Shown here: positions 24,601 through 33,409 of the stretch, in pieces | Layout: the number at the start of each line of letters is the position of its first letter | How positions within the stretch are numbered: position 1 is the stretch's first letter | NCBI GenBank assembly: GCA_029204225.1 | Contig: CM055098.1 | Location: forward strand, 54,816,282-54,880,281 | Direction of reading: 5' to 3' | Length of the DNA stretch: 64,000 bases | Origin: Diphasiastrum complanatum | Taxonomy: Eukaryota; Streptophyta; Lycopodiopsida; Lycopodiales; Lycopodiaceae | Position numbers and translations under genes: made by a program | Notes under the pieces: model-generated | The model's input: only the letters and a program-made list of their open reading frames with translations | Databases searched by the model: none | What the model was told of the DNA's origin: nothing

Positions 24601-24716
24601 AATCTTTTTCATATAGTGTAGCCTATCATTTGTTGACCTAGAACATTCATGACAAATGGGTATAAAATGCATAGAAAGTAAATAAGTACATGTATGAATT
24701 ATAAACAAGAAACGAG
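21682..24716 (-). mobile_element. Extra coding-like region of the Athila-like element, behind integrase
   Basis: Three minus-strand stretches lie between integrase and the left LTR. Positions 24,520-23,752 are proline-, serine- and glutamine-rich with basic patches (R-R-K-L-Q-A-K-R-K). Positions 23,476-22,280 (398 residues) begin with a coiled-coil (residues about 8-40 and 95-150), then a proline-rich part and acidic patches. Positions 22,260-21,682 hold tryptophan-rich blocks (W-P-V-I-P-K-I). Athila-type elements are known for a large extra reading frame at this place, often called env-like. No signal peptide or cleaved envelope structure is visible here. Function unknown; broken. Confidence 0.5.
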
Positions 24717-24849
24717 TTAAAAAATAGGCATGCAAAACGAGAATAACAAGCAAGGAAATAAGGAGATAAAACAAAAAGAATACAAACGTAAAATATATAC
24801 TAGGGAAAAGGTGTTAAATTGGGTCAACAAAAAACAACTCTTCATAATA

Positions 24850-25613
24850 CCGCGCCGTAGACGGCCACCGTTGACGACAATGTCTAGGAGTATTCTGTCA
24901 AGTGTTTGCAGCTGGACTGCACCATTAGGAAAGATTTTATTAATAACATACGGTCCCTCACTTCGGAATTTCAATTTGCCGGGGTGTTTCTTTGATGTAT
25001 AAAGAACCACCTGGTCACCTAAGTGTAGATCTTTATTGCGTAAGTGATGGTCATGCCAGGCCTTTTGGCGTCGTTTGTTAACCAGTTGTGCGTGGTAAGA
25101 TATAAGTCTTGTCTCGCATAACTGGGCTAGCATAAATAGCCTGGTTTTGACTTGTTGCTCAATTGTAGCTTTTTCACAGAGATCTGTAGAAAAAGCTTCC
25201 ATGACTCTTAGCGAAGGTACTAAGAATTCTACAGGCATTACTGCCTCTTGACCATACACTAAGTTGAAAGGGGTAAACCACCCAGTGGCTTTCTTCGGGG
25301 TGGTGCGGTAAGCCCAGATAGTTGAAAAAAGTTTTGTTTCCCAATCAGAGCGACTAGTTTCAACTATCTTTGTCAAAATTTTACATATCGTCTTGTTAGT
25401 TGATTCAGCCTGACCTACTATTAACTGAAAGGGCGCTGCTTTAAGCAAAAAAAAAAATTTTGTAGCCGTATTCAGGCCTTCTTTGAGTCTGCCTGTTGTT
25501 AGGAACTGAGTGATCTCCTCAACCCATAAGGGTGTAGCATCAAGATCCGCCATGAAATGTTGGGTCCCTTTTTGAATGACTACGCGAAAATTTAATTCCT
25601 CTAGTATCAACAA
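24850..25613 (-). mobile_element. Integrase part of the Athila-like element
   Basis: Minus-strand frame with the catalytic-core end (W-A-Y-R-T-T-P-K-K-A-T-G, P-F-N-L-V-Y-G-Q-E-A-V-M-P-V-E) and the C-terminal domain (L-G-D-Q-V-V-L-Y, G-P-Y-V-I). This is the signature arrangement of Ty3-type integrases. The core is incomplete. Confidence 0.75.
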
Positions 25614-25667
25614 CCATCAAGCTATACGTCCCATTTTATAGGATTTATTAACAATATATAATAGGGC

Positions 25668-27245
25668 TTAATGGTCAGTGTAGAAAGCAAAGGTCTGGCC
25701 TAGTAGATAATGTCTTAGTTGTTGTACAGCATAGACCATCGCCAATGCTTCTCGCTCGATAGTTGTATAGTTTACTTCAGCAAGCATCAGTTGCCTGCTC
25801 AAGAAATGTGTTGGGAAGTCTTTGCCATACTCACCCGGTTGCGCAAGAAGACCTCCAATGGCATACTTACTTGCGTCAATATGCACATGGAACTCTTTCG
25901 TATAATCTGGCAAGCGGAGTATGGGTGTCGTGGTAAGGGCTGTTTTCAACTCCTCAAAGGCTTTAATGAGTTCTTTGGTCCATCGAGGATCTACCACAAC
26001 TAAATAAACGAGGCGTACCTTGCCGGCATAGTCGATTATAAAGATGAGATAATAATTTGTATGACCAAGGAAGACGTAAACTTCCTTCACTGTTGTAGGT
26101 AAGGGCATTTCAACTATAACCTTGATTTTTGACGGGTCGGTAGAAATACCGTCCTTTGAAATTATATGCCCGAGTACGACCCCATGGGTTATCCATATCT
26201 GATATTTATTAGGGTTTAGTGAGATTCCAAATCTATGGCAGCGAATGAAGATTTTCTCCAGTGCGTCAAGGTGTGTAGCCGCTGAGGAATGTACACCCAG
26301 ATCGTCGAGATAAATCTCCACAATCTGATGTAATAGGTCTTGGAAGGCCAGTTGCATGACTCTTAGGAATGTTGAAGGGGCGTTGCATAAGCCAAAAGGC
26401 ATGACATTATAAGCATAAACCCCATTCTCTATGTCAAAGGCCATTTTATGTTTATCTTCAGGGGCTATTTGAACAAGGAAATAACTGTTGAATCCATCCA
26501 AGAAGCTGAAAGCTTCAGCTCCTACTATTTCCTCTAAGATTTGAGTCATTAAAGACAAGGGAAAATGGTCTTTTTTCATAACCACATTAAGGTTCTTGTT
26601 GAGATTGACACAAATACGAAGTTTGTCGTTTTTCTTGAGGACAACCACAATGGGTGATACCCAATCAGTATGTTGGACTTCATAAATGAACCCAACATCC
26701 AGCAATTTCTTTATATCTTCATCGATTCTCTCGCGATAGATGGGGTTACTTCTGTAAGGTTTAGTCCGAATAGGCTTAGCGTTGTCTTCTAAAGGAATCG
26801 TATGAACGACTACTTTAGGCGGAATTCCTTTCATTTCTGTATAGTTCCATGCAAATATATCCCTGTATTTGCAAAGTAAAGTTTCCAGATCAGAAAGTTG
26901 TTCGGACGAAAGGTGTGCACCCACATGAACTAGTCGATCCATCTCCTCGTCAGGAGCTTTAAGTTTTAACGGCATCGTTTTAGCTGGTCCTTCAAAGGAG
27001 TTGGAACTTGGTGTAGGTTCCTTGAAGCGCAGGCATCCCAAAGGGAGCCTGGAACCACGACTTAGCTTCCCAGCCTTCAACTCTTGCCATCCAAACCCAC
27101 TTGACATACAAGCAGCCAACTCGCCAACAAAGATCAGACTTAACCAACTTGAAGTTCCGAAACCAACATTGAGATCCAACCTGGCGCCATGCCAGATCGG
27201 GGGCCTCGATGTGGGTGACTTCCCTTCGCGCCAGCCACCCGACAT
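25668..27245 (-). mobile_element. Reverse transcriptase-RNase H of the Athila-like element
   Basis: A long minus-strand frame (525 residues). After about 110 residues of non-conserved sequence come RT blocks: D-I-F-A-W, P-Y-R-S-N-P-I-Y, V-S-P-I-V-V-V-L-K-K, F-S-F-L-D-G-F-N-S-Y, P-F-G-L-C-N-A-P-S-T-F, the catalytic Y-L-D-D near residue 316, then RNase H (F-H-V-H-I-D-A-S-K-Y-A-I-G-G-L-L, F-Y-T-D-H). This is the best-preserved pol segment in the window. It reads openly through RT and most of RNase H, so the insertion is not among the oldest here. Confidence 0.85.
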
Positions 27246-27912
27246 ATATCAAACTTAGCCAACTCGAAGCTTCGTTACAAACAAGTAACATGCATTCCAA
27301 GCAAGTGGTCTGACTTACATCAGACTTAACCAACTGAAAGCTTCGTCACGAGCGCTAGAAGCCAACCTGGCGCCACGCCAGACTGGACAGCCATAAATAG
27401 GTAACTTCCACCCAAGCAAGCCATCCAAATCAGCCGACAGGTTAGAGCCCGTTCCCCAAGAGCTTAACCCATTCATGTTCATGCAAGGAACACTCAGAAC
27501 CACAAGCCGCGACAGATATGGAGACAACCAGTTCCTGGACCAAATGGTCCCGACAGCATACCGCTGGCGCCACGAACCGAATGGTCCCGATGGCATACTG
27601 CTGGCGTCCCGGGATATGATCCTCAGCTATGTGCCAAACAAAAAAGTTTGAAGCGGCCTTACAACTGGCGCTTTTACCGAACACTAAAACCCAGAAGGTA
27701 ATTAGAGTCAGTTTGAGGAAAATCTCACTTTATTGATAAATCTGAGAAGGTTACATTTCAAGTGTGTGACCGACCCTAGTCTCCGGGGCGTTGACATGCC
27801 AAGGCGAATGCCAGGACAACGTTCCAGCAAGGGAGGCTGAGACTTGGTTGGAACTCGCCCTGAGTCGCAACCCGCACTCCCCTATACTATTGGTGGGATT
27901 CGCCACCTCCCC
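27246..27912. other. Leader region of the Athila-like element, no gag recognised
   Basis: Between the RT frame and the recognised part of the right LTR. Repeated GAAGCTTCGT and ACTTAACCAACT phrases occur at about 27,120-27,360 and again after, showing internal tandem similarity of about 110-170 bp (for example CAGACTTAACCAACT at 27,126 and 27,321). No gag motifs. Confidence 0.45.
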
Positions 27913-28156
27913 TATTTAAGGAGGTCTACGCTTATTTACAATGCCTAGGAAATATTACTAGCTCCTACATAGTCGTTCCTTCTCTGGGATTCACCATGTA
28001 GGCTCACATGAATAATCACTGTCACCCTAGCTAATAATCATCGGCTCTCAGCTTCCTCTGCTCTCCTCCTTCTGAGACCTCCTCGGTCATGGGTGAGAGA
28101 TAATCTGTGTCTTCAGCTTGGCTCGGCATCTAGGGATTCCCTAGAATCTGCTAACA
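27913..28156 (-). repeat. Right (5') LTR of the Athila-like element, recognised part
   Basis: Matches 21,236-21,468 (shared blocks: ATTACTAGCTCCTAC, CCTCCTTCTGAGACCTCC, TTGGCTCGGCATCT, TGCTAACA). It ends in CA directly before the AGAAC target duplication. Upstream of 27,913 similarity to the left LTR is lost. Confidence 0.7.
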
Positions 28157-28560
28157 AGAACTTTTTGGGATTTGTCAAAAATGGTGCAACCTTGTGTGTC
28201 GAATTCAACCTTTCGACCCAAATCTGTAATTTTGCTAACTAAGAGCAGATTTTTGGTCAGATTTGGAACGTGGAGAACGTTGGTCAGCAACTTGTCATTC
28301 ACCCCTTTGAAATTCAACCCTGACTGTTCCTTCACCCTCAATAGTATGTTTTGAGTTGTCACCAAGTTGTGCAATTTGAGACTGGGTGTATGATTGATAG
28401 TCTTTGAACTAGTCCTTGTGGTGAGTCATATGTTGAGTTGCTCCCGAGTCTAGGTACTAAGAATTGATATCCTGATTTTCTCCGAACTTGGTCAAGAAGG
28501 CTGCTTCATTTTCATTTTGTTGCTGGATCGAAAAACTAGTTGAAGCAAAATTTGTTTGTT
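28157..28560 (-). mobile_element. Copia element, minus strand, protease part (right of the nested insertion)
   Basis: Minus-strand translation shows Y-L-D-S-G-A-T-Q-H-M-T (Copia protease active-site block) near 28,440 and L-H-V-P-N-L-T-K-N-L-L (about 28,270). It is the upstream part of the Copia element whose integrase lies at 19.4-20.4 kb. A LINE 3' end abuts it on the right. Confidence 0.75.
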
Positions 28561-29198
28561 GTCTTAGTTACACTACTCTGCATCGTCAACAATTCTCGTC
28601 TCTTCTTTCCAATTATTTGAACGGCCTCTGGTCAGACTCTCATACCTTATCTGCTTGGAGTAGTCACCTTTGTACCGCTCGTTCCCTCCCAGTTGGGAAT
28701 CTTAGATACCCGACTTACCGTATTCTGACTAAATCCCTACCCTTGTGCTCTACATGGCCATTTCTCAGTGACCTTCTTTGCCCGCTTTGACAACTTGTAG
28801 AAGAAACGGTTATGCACTTGTTTTTTCACTATCAACAACACCTTTGGTTGGAGCTGGCTCATTTCTTGTCCTGCTGGGGTCTCACCTACTCTCTGGATAT
28901 TCACACCATTTTGCTCGATGACTCATTCATCTACATTCACTTTCTGGCATGTGTGCACGCTAGCAGTTTTGTTGAAGATATGGACGACAAGGAATCAGCA
29001 GGTGTTTGAGAGTGCCTTTTCTCCCCTCTCGGCTATAGCCTATATTCGGCTAGCTACCTTTTTTCTTCGCACTACCTAAGTCGGTTTTGGACTGCTGCCT
29101 TGTGTGGTATGTAACCGATTCGGCCTTGGGTTGCCGTCTTTTTGTACATGTACATTTGTGAATATATGATAGTGCTTTTAAGCTTTTTAAAAAAAAAT
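28560..29198 (+). mobile_element. L1-type LINE 3' end, plus strand
   Basis: Plus-strand frames contain the RT zinc-binding domain seen in the LINE at 12.5-14.3 kb: R-Y-P-T-Y-R-I-L-T-K-S-L-P-L near 28,710, then L-V-E-E-T-V-M-H-L-F-F-H near 28,800 and L-S-C-W-G. The 3' UTR matches too (TTTTTGTACATGTACATTTGTGAA) and ends in an A-run near 29,188-29,198. It is 5'-truncated and the frame is broken. The duplicated flank of C2 gene 2 begins directly after the A-run. Confidence 0.8.
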
Positions 29199-29338
29199 TA
29201 AGCAAGTAACTTTATGTGGTGCTATATTATTTAGAGAGACTTAAACGAAAAGGACAATCTTTGTGTTAATACAAAATTTTAGGATGTCTTCAAGAGCAAT
29301 TTATATGGTAGATACATATGAAGGTACAAATTTCTATC

Positions 29339-29420
29339 CAAAGTTCCCCACGGCACAGGTGTCGTGGGGTCTGAGTGTCGTGGCAAGTGCCGTACCACGG
29401 CATGTGTGTCGTGGTATGGC

Positions 29421-29462
<42 letters not shown>

Positions 29463-29586
29463 TGACTTGAAAATAGGCATTCTATGGTTTTTTTTAACTA
29501 AAAAAAAAGTTATGTAGGTGCCATGGCACTGAAAAGGTACGGCATCTACGGCACTTGCCGTACCACGACACCCGGAAGGAACTTTG
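29339..29586. mobile_element. hAT-like MITE, 248 bp, with an empty site in the paralogous arm
   Basis: Terminal inverted repeats CAAAGTTCC...GGAACTTTG (9 bp perfect) extend into longer imperfect, palindrome-rich arms (GGCAAGTGCCGTACCACG and its complement). It is flanked by an 8 bp near-duplication, TTTCTATC (29,331-29,338) and TTTCTGTC (29,587-29,594). An 8 bp duplication with CA...TG ends points to the hAT superfamily. A TA-repeat (29,424-29,457) sits inside. The duplicated arm near 58,325-58,332 has the target sequence once with no insert. No transposase frame. Confidence 0.8.
29424..29457. repeat. (TA)n microsatellite inside the MITE
   Basis: An uninterrupted alternating TA tract of about 17 units. 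It is AT-rich and lies between the two GC-richer arms of the MITE. Confidence 0.9.
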
Positions 29587-30430
29587 TTTCTGTCATAGCA
29601 AATAAAGAATCACTCTTACAGACTTCTACGAAATTGAATAAAGAATCACTATAAGTCTATTTTCTCTATTATGTGCTAAGTTTGTAGGAGGACTTGGGAA
29701 CCAACTCACCCCACTTATTCATCACATTTGAGAGACCCTCCATAGTATGTCTCAGTCTCCTTCAATAAAGTCATCATATGAAATGGAATCCACACAATCC
29801 GGTAAAGAATGCCTCTCACAACACATTTTGTGGTTGTTGCTGTCACAAATTGCTCCCAGAGTAAATGTTTTCTACAACTGTCCTGTCTCAGGTTTTTAAC
29901 CTGTTCATCACATCATGCATGCTTACCATATGGAGAGTATGTGTTTGGTTGACATCTGGATCAACCCACTGCAAATCAAGCAGGGAAAGATTACAACCCT
30001 CTCCCTATTTCAAGGCACCAAGCTCCTCACAAAAATACCCTCATAACATTTACATGTCCTATCTGTTTGTCAAAAAATTTATCTTTCCTCACAAGTTCAC
30101 CCAAAAATGATCTTCTCTCCAAATCAACCATAAATCATACCGGAATCTGATCACAAGTGGATTGCTGGATGGTCGAAGAAAAATAATCTCATTTAATCCC
30201 ACCCACAATCTGCAAGAATAATGAGAGAGGTTCAAATTCCTTCTATCCTTCACCTCGGTCGTCGTCAAGAGACTCCATTGAGAATATGAGTTCTTCTAGT
30301 CCTTCAAGCTGGCAGATCTACTGCAGTTGCATAATCGAACAGTGCATGTAGTCGATGTTCCTATCTCTTGCTCGCTTGCACAATTGCAGCAATCTCGTAC
30401 TCGGTTCTGCAATCAAATCTTCTAATTCCA

Positions 30431-31165
30431 CTAGTTAAATGTAACGAAAAAGTGGGCTTCAATGTTGGCTACTACTATAGACGTAGGAACTGTTGGCGGA
30501 GGAGATGGCTTCACTCTTAAGGCTGTATCTTCCTCATCCTCGGAATCTGAGGTGAAGCTATCAATTGAGAGGGAATCTATACTGCTTCCACTATCTTGTA
30601 GCTTGGGGGAAGGAACGGAATATCGTTGCAGGCTCTGATCTTTCTCAAGTGAAATTAGGGCGGCTGCATTATGGCTGTCAGTGCTCTTGAAAGAGAGGGA
30701 ATCAAGGCGCTGTAGAAAGATCCCACTGGGAGGGATGCATATGTTGAGGATGCCATGAGGATCACCCTGAGGTCTGAAGATTAACAATGAAGTCACAGGA
30801 TATCTATTAATAGTTCTACCGCTAGTCTTCACAGCATCTACAAGGAATACGCGCGCTACTCCAATCAATTTGTCTCTTATGACTGTGCCACAAGCGAATA
30901 TTTCGATCGTCAGCTGGGCGGTTTCATCTTCGAGCAGATCTTCATCAACTGAGAGGGTGATTTTTTCATCCCAAGTGGGATTGTTTCCTCCCTCCGCATC
31001 AATGCGAGTGCATATTTTTTCGCTTGGATCGACATAAGCCACGGCATAGGTCTTCATCTTTCTGAAAGTCGTAACTTTTTTGAGCTGCTGAGCTGAGATT
31101 ATGTACAGCTCTATTTGGCGCCGACGTTTGGCCTGAGCACAAGATCTTTTGCTTTGCTTCTTCAT
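30431..31165 (-). CDS. SRC2-like C2-domain protein (gene 2), with altered C-terminus
   Basis: An intronless frame of 244 residues. Residues 1-16 are basic (K-K-Q-S-K-R, A-K-R-R-R), a possible nuclear or membrane-contact patch. The C2 domain covers about residues 18-142: L-Y-I-I-S-A-Q-Q-L-K-K-V, K-M-K-T-Y-A-V-A-Y-V, N-N-P-T-W-D-E-K, L-T-I-E-I-F-A, R-D-K-L-I-G-V-A-R-V, S-L-L-I-F-R-P-Q-G-D-P-H-G-I-L. The rest is serine-rich with an acidic run (S-D-S-E-D-E-E-D). It is about 90% identical to gene 3 (56,749-57,444), except that an ~11 bp absence next to the stop shifts the frame: gene 3 ends V-P-E-K-K-A-R-L, while this copy reads on into T-S-I-V-V-A-N-I-E-A-H-F-F-V-T-F-N. The start is fixed by the conserved ATG and the matching upstream sequence. 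Proteins of this type bind phospholipids at membranes in stress responses; the partner is unknown. Confidence 0.85.
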   Translation of the reverse strand: MKKQSKRSCAQAKRRRQIELYIISAQQLKKVTTFRKMKTYAVAYVDPSEKICTRIDAEGGNNPTWDEKITLSVDEDLLEDETAQLTIEIFACGTVIRDKLIGVARVFLVDAVKTSGRTINRYPVTSLLIFRPQGDPHGILNICIPPSGIFLQRLDSLSFKSTDSHNAAALISLEKDQSLQRYSVPSPKLQDSGSSIDSLSIDSFTSDSEDEEDTALRVKPSPPPTVPTSIVVANIEAHFFVTFN

Positions 31166-31210
31166 GGCAAACTGAGATCAAAACTCACAATTACAAACAG
31201 ATCGCAGCAA

Positions 31211-31495
31211 ATACTGTTGCGTTTCAGAGATCAACACAGCAGAGAAGAGATAAGCGCGAAGAGACACCCAGAGAGAGAGAGAGAGAGAGAGAGAGATGTA
31301 ACTAACTACATTCGTTTTAATGAATTAATATTGACGAGGGTGAAGTGCCCATTACATATATAGCTGAGAGCGGGGAGAAGACGACATTCCACAGAGAACT
31401 GAGGAGACGCGTCGTGTGGGGACCCGTCGCTACTCATTTAACTAGATATCTGGTTGTAAAGTATGAATGTTAACATTATTTATATAACAATATAC
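31211..31495 (-). promoter_or_regulatory. Core promoter and leader of C2 gene 2, absent from gene 3
   Basis: Read toward the gene, a TATA-like TATATATG (31,354-31,362) lies about 190 bp before the ATG, followed by a CT-rich leader with (CT)n (31,271-31,296), a pattern common in plant 5' UTRs. This ~281 bp block has no counterpart in gene 3, where the flanking sequences meet at one GTAT (56,700-56,703). Here GTAT occurs at both edges, so loss by pairing of the short repeat, or gain in this copy, are both possible. Its 5' edge also reads GT and its 3' edge AG, so a leader intron is an alternative. Confidence 0.55.
31271..31296. repeat. (GA)n microsatellite in the leader of C2 gene 2
   Basis: Thirteen GA units on the plus strand, CT on the sense strand of the gene. 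Lies between the TATA-like site and the start codon. Confidence 0.9.
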
Positions 31496-31590
31496 AAAGT
31501 GCCCTAATTCAAGTGGAAAGCTGCCTGAAAATAGCTAACTCAATAGCTAGAGTGAACTTATGGATCAAAGGATCTAATAAGAAGATAAGC

Positions 31591-31645
31591 TACCGGCTTA
31601 GTATAGCAGCATTGCTTATGAAAAACCTACAAAGCTTTATGAGTT
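31591..31645. other. End of duplicated flank
   Basis: Similarity with the other C2 arm is lost near 31,590, just beyond a GATCCTTTGATCC-like block. The remaining bases up to the SINE target site are unassigned. Confidence 0.4.
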
Positions 31646-31665
31646 CATTTTTAAAATTATATATT

Positions 31666-31738
31666 GGCTCAACTGGTTAGCTTGGCATCCAAAGTTTCTT
31701 TGGTCCCAGGTTCGAGCCTCCCCTTGGAAACCAAGAAG
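31666..31738 (+). mobile_element. Very short tRNA-derived SINE (73 bp) with 20 bp target duplication
   Basis: An A-box TGGCTCAACTGG (31,665-31,676) and a B-box GGTTCGAGCCT (31,709-31,719) are spaced as in a tRNA-type RNA polymerase III promoter. The insert is flanked by perfect direct copies of CATTTTTAAAATTATATATT at 31,646-31,665 and 31,739-31,758. There is no tRNA-independent tail, and no A-tail beyond the short GAAG. A tRNA gene is unlikely: the acceptor stem does not pair. Either a tRNA retro-pseudogene or a minimal SINE. Confidence 0.75.
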
Positions 31739-31758
31739 CATTTTTAAAATTATATATT

Positions 31759-31945
31759 CATCTAATAAATTTATAGTAGCCCACTAATTTAAAGGGCTAA
31801 TAGTTTTTGAACCTGTTGAACCTTGTAGTTTTTAATTTGCTGAAAAAGGGCATTAGGCCTATAAGCTAAAACTAAGCAGGGGCCTTAATGCAGCCTTGAT
31901 CAGCCTTCAACCGCTTCAGCCTTCAGCCTCCCGCTCCTCTCTAAA
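31759..31945. other. No gene seen
   Basis: Short unassigned sequence between the SINE and a Copia fragment; a CAGCCTT phrase recurs three times at 31,890-31,930. Confidence 0.4.
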
Positions 31946-32757
31946 TCTGCTTTTCTTAATGGAGTGCTGGATGAAGAGGTGTATTTAGTACAACCTCAAG
32001 GATTTGTTGAGCCAGGGAGAGAACATCTTGTTTGTAAGCTCAACAAAGCTATCTATGGATTGAAGCAAGCACCACGGGCATGGTACTCTTGCATTGATGA
32101 ACAAGTCAAGTGAAGGGGAATGGTTAAGAGTAAGGCTGATCCTAATCTATAGTGCTCATTGTTTTGTACGTAGTTGATTTGATTATTACAGGAAGTAATG
32201 AGAGCCTAATTGATGAAATCAAATCAGATCTTTCCAATGCTTTTGACATGAACGATCTAGGATTGATGCACTATTGTCTTGGCATTGAAGTATGGCAAAA
32301 GGAAGAGGTTGTCTTTCTTACACAAAGCAAGTATGCACGAGATTTGCCTTATAAGTTCAATATGCAGGATTGTAAACCTTTGAGTACACCGATGGATGTC
32401 AACATGAAGCTTACTACATATGATGAATTTGAGAAAGTAAATGCTTACTTGTATAGGCAGCTGGTGGGTAGTTTGATCTATTTGACACACACACGACCTG
32501 ATATTTCTTATGTTGTTGTTAGTCAATTTATGCAAAATCCTAGTCAAGCACAATGAAAGTCTGCTAAACGTATTCTCAGGTACATTCGAGGGACGTTGAA
32601 TTTTGGTTTGAAGTATGATCAGCCTAAAGCGCCAATGTTGGTAGATTACACAGATGTTGATTGGGTAGGTAATATTGATGATAGAAGATCTACCAGTTGT
32701 CATACATTCAGTTATGGTATAGTTGCAGTTTCGTGGAACAGCAAAAAGCAACAACAT
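31946..32757 (+). mobile_element. Copia pol fragment, plus strand
   Basis: Plus-strand translation shows [46 protein letters not shown] and the RNase H block D-W-V-G-N-I-D-D-R-R-S-T-S. It ends at S-W-N-S-K-K-Q, where an antisense gene-like exon begins. The part 32,180-32,470 is nearly identical to 54,150-54,455. Several breaks. Confidence 0.85.
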
Positions 32758-32759
32758 TG

Positions 32760-33409
32760 TGTCATATGCATCCCTGCTAATACCAAAATAATTACATGCC
32801 CCTTGTATCAATTTTCGGTCAATAATCTTGCCGACTTCGCCCATAAGGGCCTCTGCAATCTTGGACTTGATTCTAGAATATCGTTGATTTCCTGGTAGAC
32901 TCGTCATTGACTTGGCTGTAAGTACTGCATTCAAAGACTTTCCAATCATGTCCTTGTCTTTCATATTTTGATGGGTGATCTGCAAAATAAAAATAAGATT
33001 TAGAAAAAAAAACAATTTACAATAATTGATGTGCTAGATGAAACAAAAAACATGAATAGTTTAAAACAAAAGCTTACTTGAAAGCATATATTCTTTTTTT
33101 TCCGTTGACCCCCACTTGATTAAAGCTCGTCAATACCTTTTAACATAACTTTCGCTTATTGTTCAGTATTTTCTTCCGTAATGTGTTTACTTTTGTATTT
33201 ATTTGACAATATGAGATACACAATGTTTGTACAGTTAGTTTCATATTGTCATTTTCTTGGTTAAGGTTTAATATAATATTTTGCAAACAAGAATTATCTA
33301 TCTTCAACATTTCATTCTCTTCTTTTGTTTGCAACAAAAGAGATTCTTTTTCTCTGTAGTTAGTAAGCAAACCATTCAACATATTTTCCGAACAATGGAT
33401 TGTTTTCAT
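32760..33409 (-). pseudogene. Unrecognised spliced gene fragment with coiled coil
   Basis: Minus strand. An exon-like piece (33,409-33,142, coiled-coil with leucine and glutamate heptads: E-K-E-S-L-L-L-Q-T-K-E-E-N-E-M-L) is followed downstream by a strong splice pair, donor CAA/GTAAGC at 33,077 and acceptor TTTTGCAG at 32,980, enclosing 98 bp. The next exon (32,979-32,760) encodes a basic stretch with D-K-D-M-I-G-K-S-L-N-A-V-L-T-A-K and R-Y-S-R-I-K-S-K-I-A-E-A-L-M-G. The first piece has an in-frame stop at 33,140 before the donor, so the gene is broken or my upstream frame is not the real one. It is cut off by Copia sequence at about 32,757. I do not recognise the family. Confidence 0.4.

Larger units (their letters stand above)
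20392..28156 (-). mobile_element. Athila/Tat-like Gypsy element inserted into a Copia element (~7.8 kb)
   Basis: Bounded by TG at 20,392 and CA at 28,156 and by the 5 bp target duplication AGAAC (20,387-20,391 and 28,157-28,161). Copia protein sequence continues on both sides. Minus-strand order: right LTR, leader, RT-RNase H (27.0-25.67 kb), integrase (25.6-24.85 kb), a further ~3 kb of coding-like sequence, left LTR. The integrase ending (K-L-K-F-R-S-E-G-P-Y-V-I-N-K-I-F-P-N-G-A-V-Q-L, then V-N-G-G-R-L) is characteristic of the Athila/Tat lineage. No gag was recognised between the right LTR and RT. The element is broken in several places. Confidence 0.85.
29199..31590 (-). repeat. Segmental duplication arm 1 (holds C2 gene 2)
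   Basis: The minus strand of this segment aligns from end to end with 56,600-58,925 on the plus strand, covering the C2 coding region, about 1.2-1.5 kb of 3' flank (for example TGGTGCTATATTATTTAGA, GGGAACCAACTCAC and GGATTGTGTGGATTC blocks) and about 0.1 kb of distal 5' flank. The arms are inverted relative to each other. A 248 bp MITE and a 281 bp promoter block are found only in this arm. Confidence 0.85.

Noticed and set aside
31666-31738. Functional tRNA gene
   Set aside because: A- and B-boxes are present, but the ends do not form an acceptor stem and the 20 bp flanking duplications show an inserted retro-copy.
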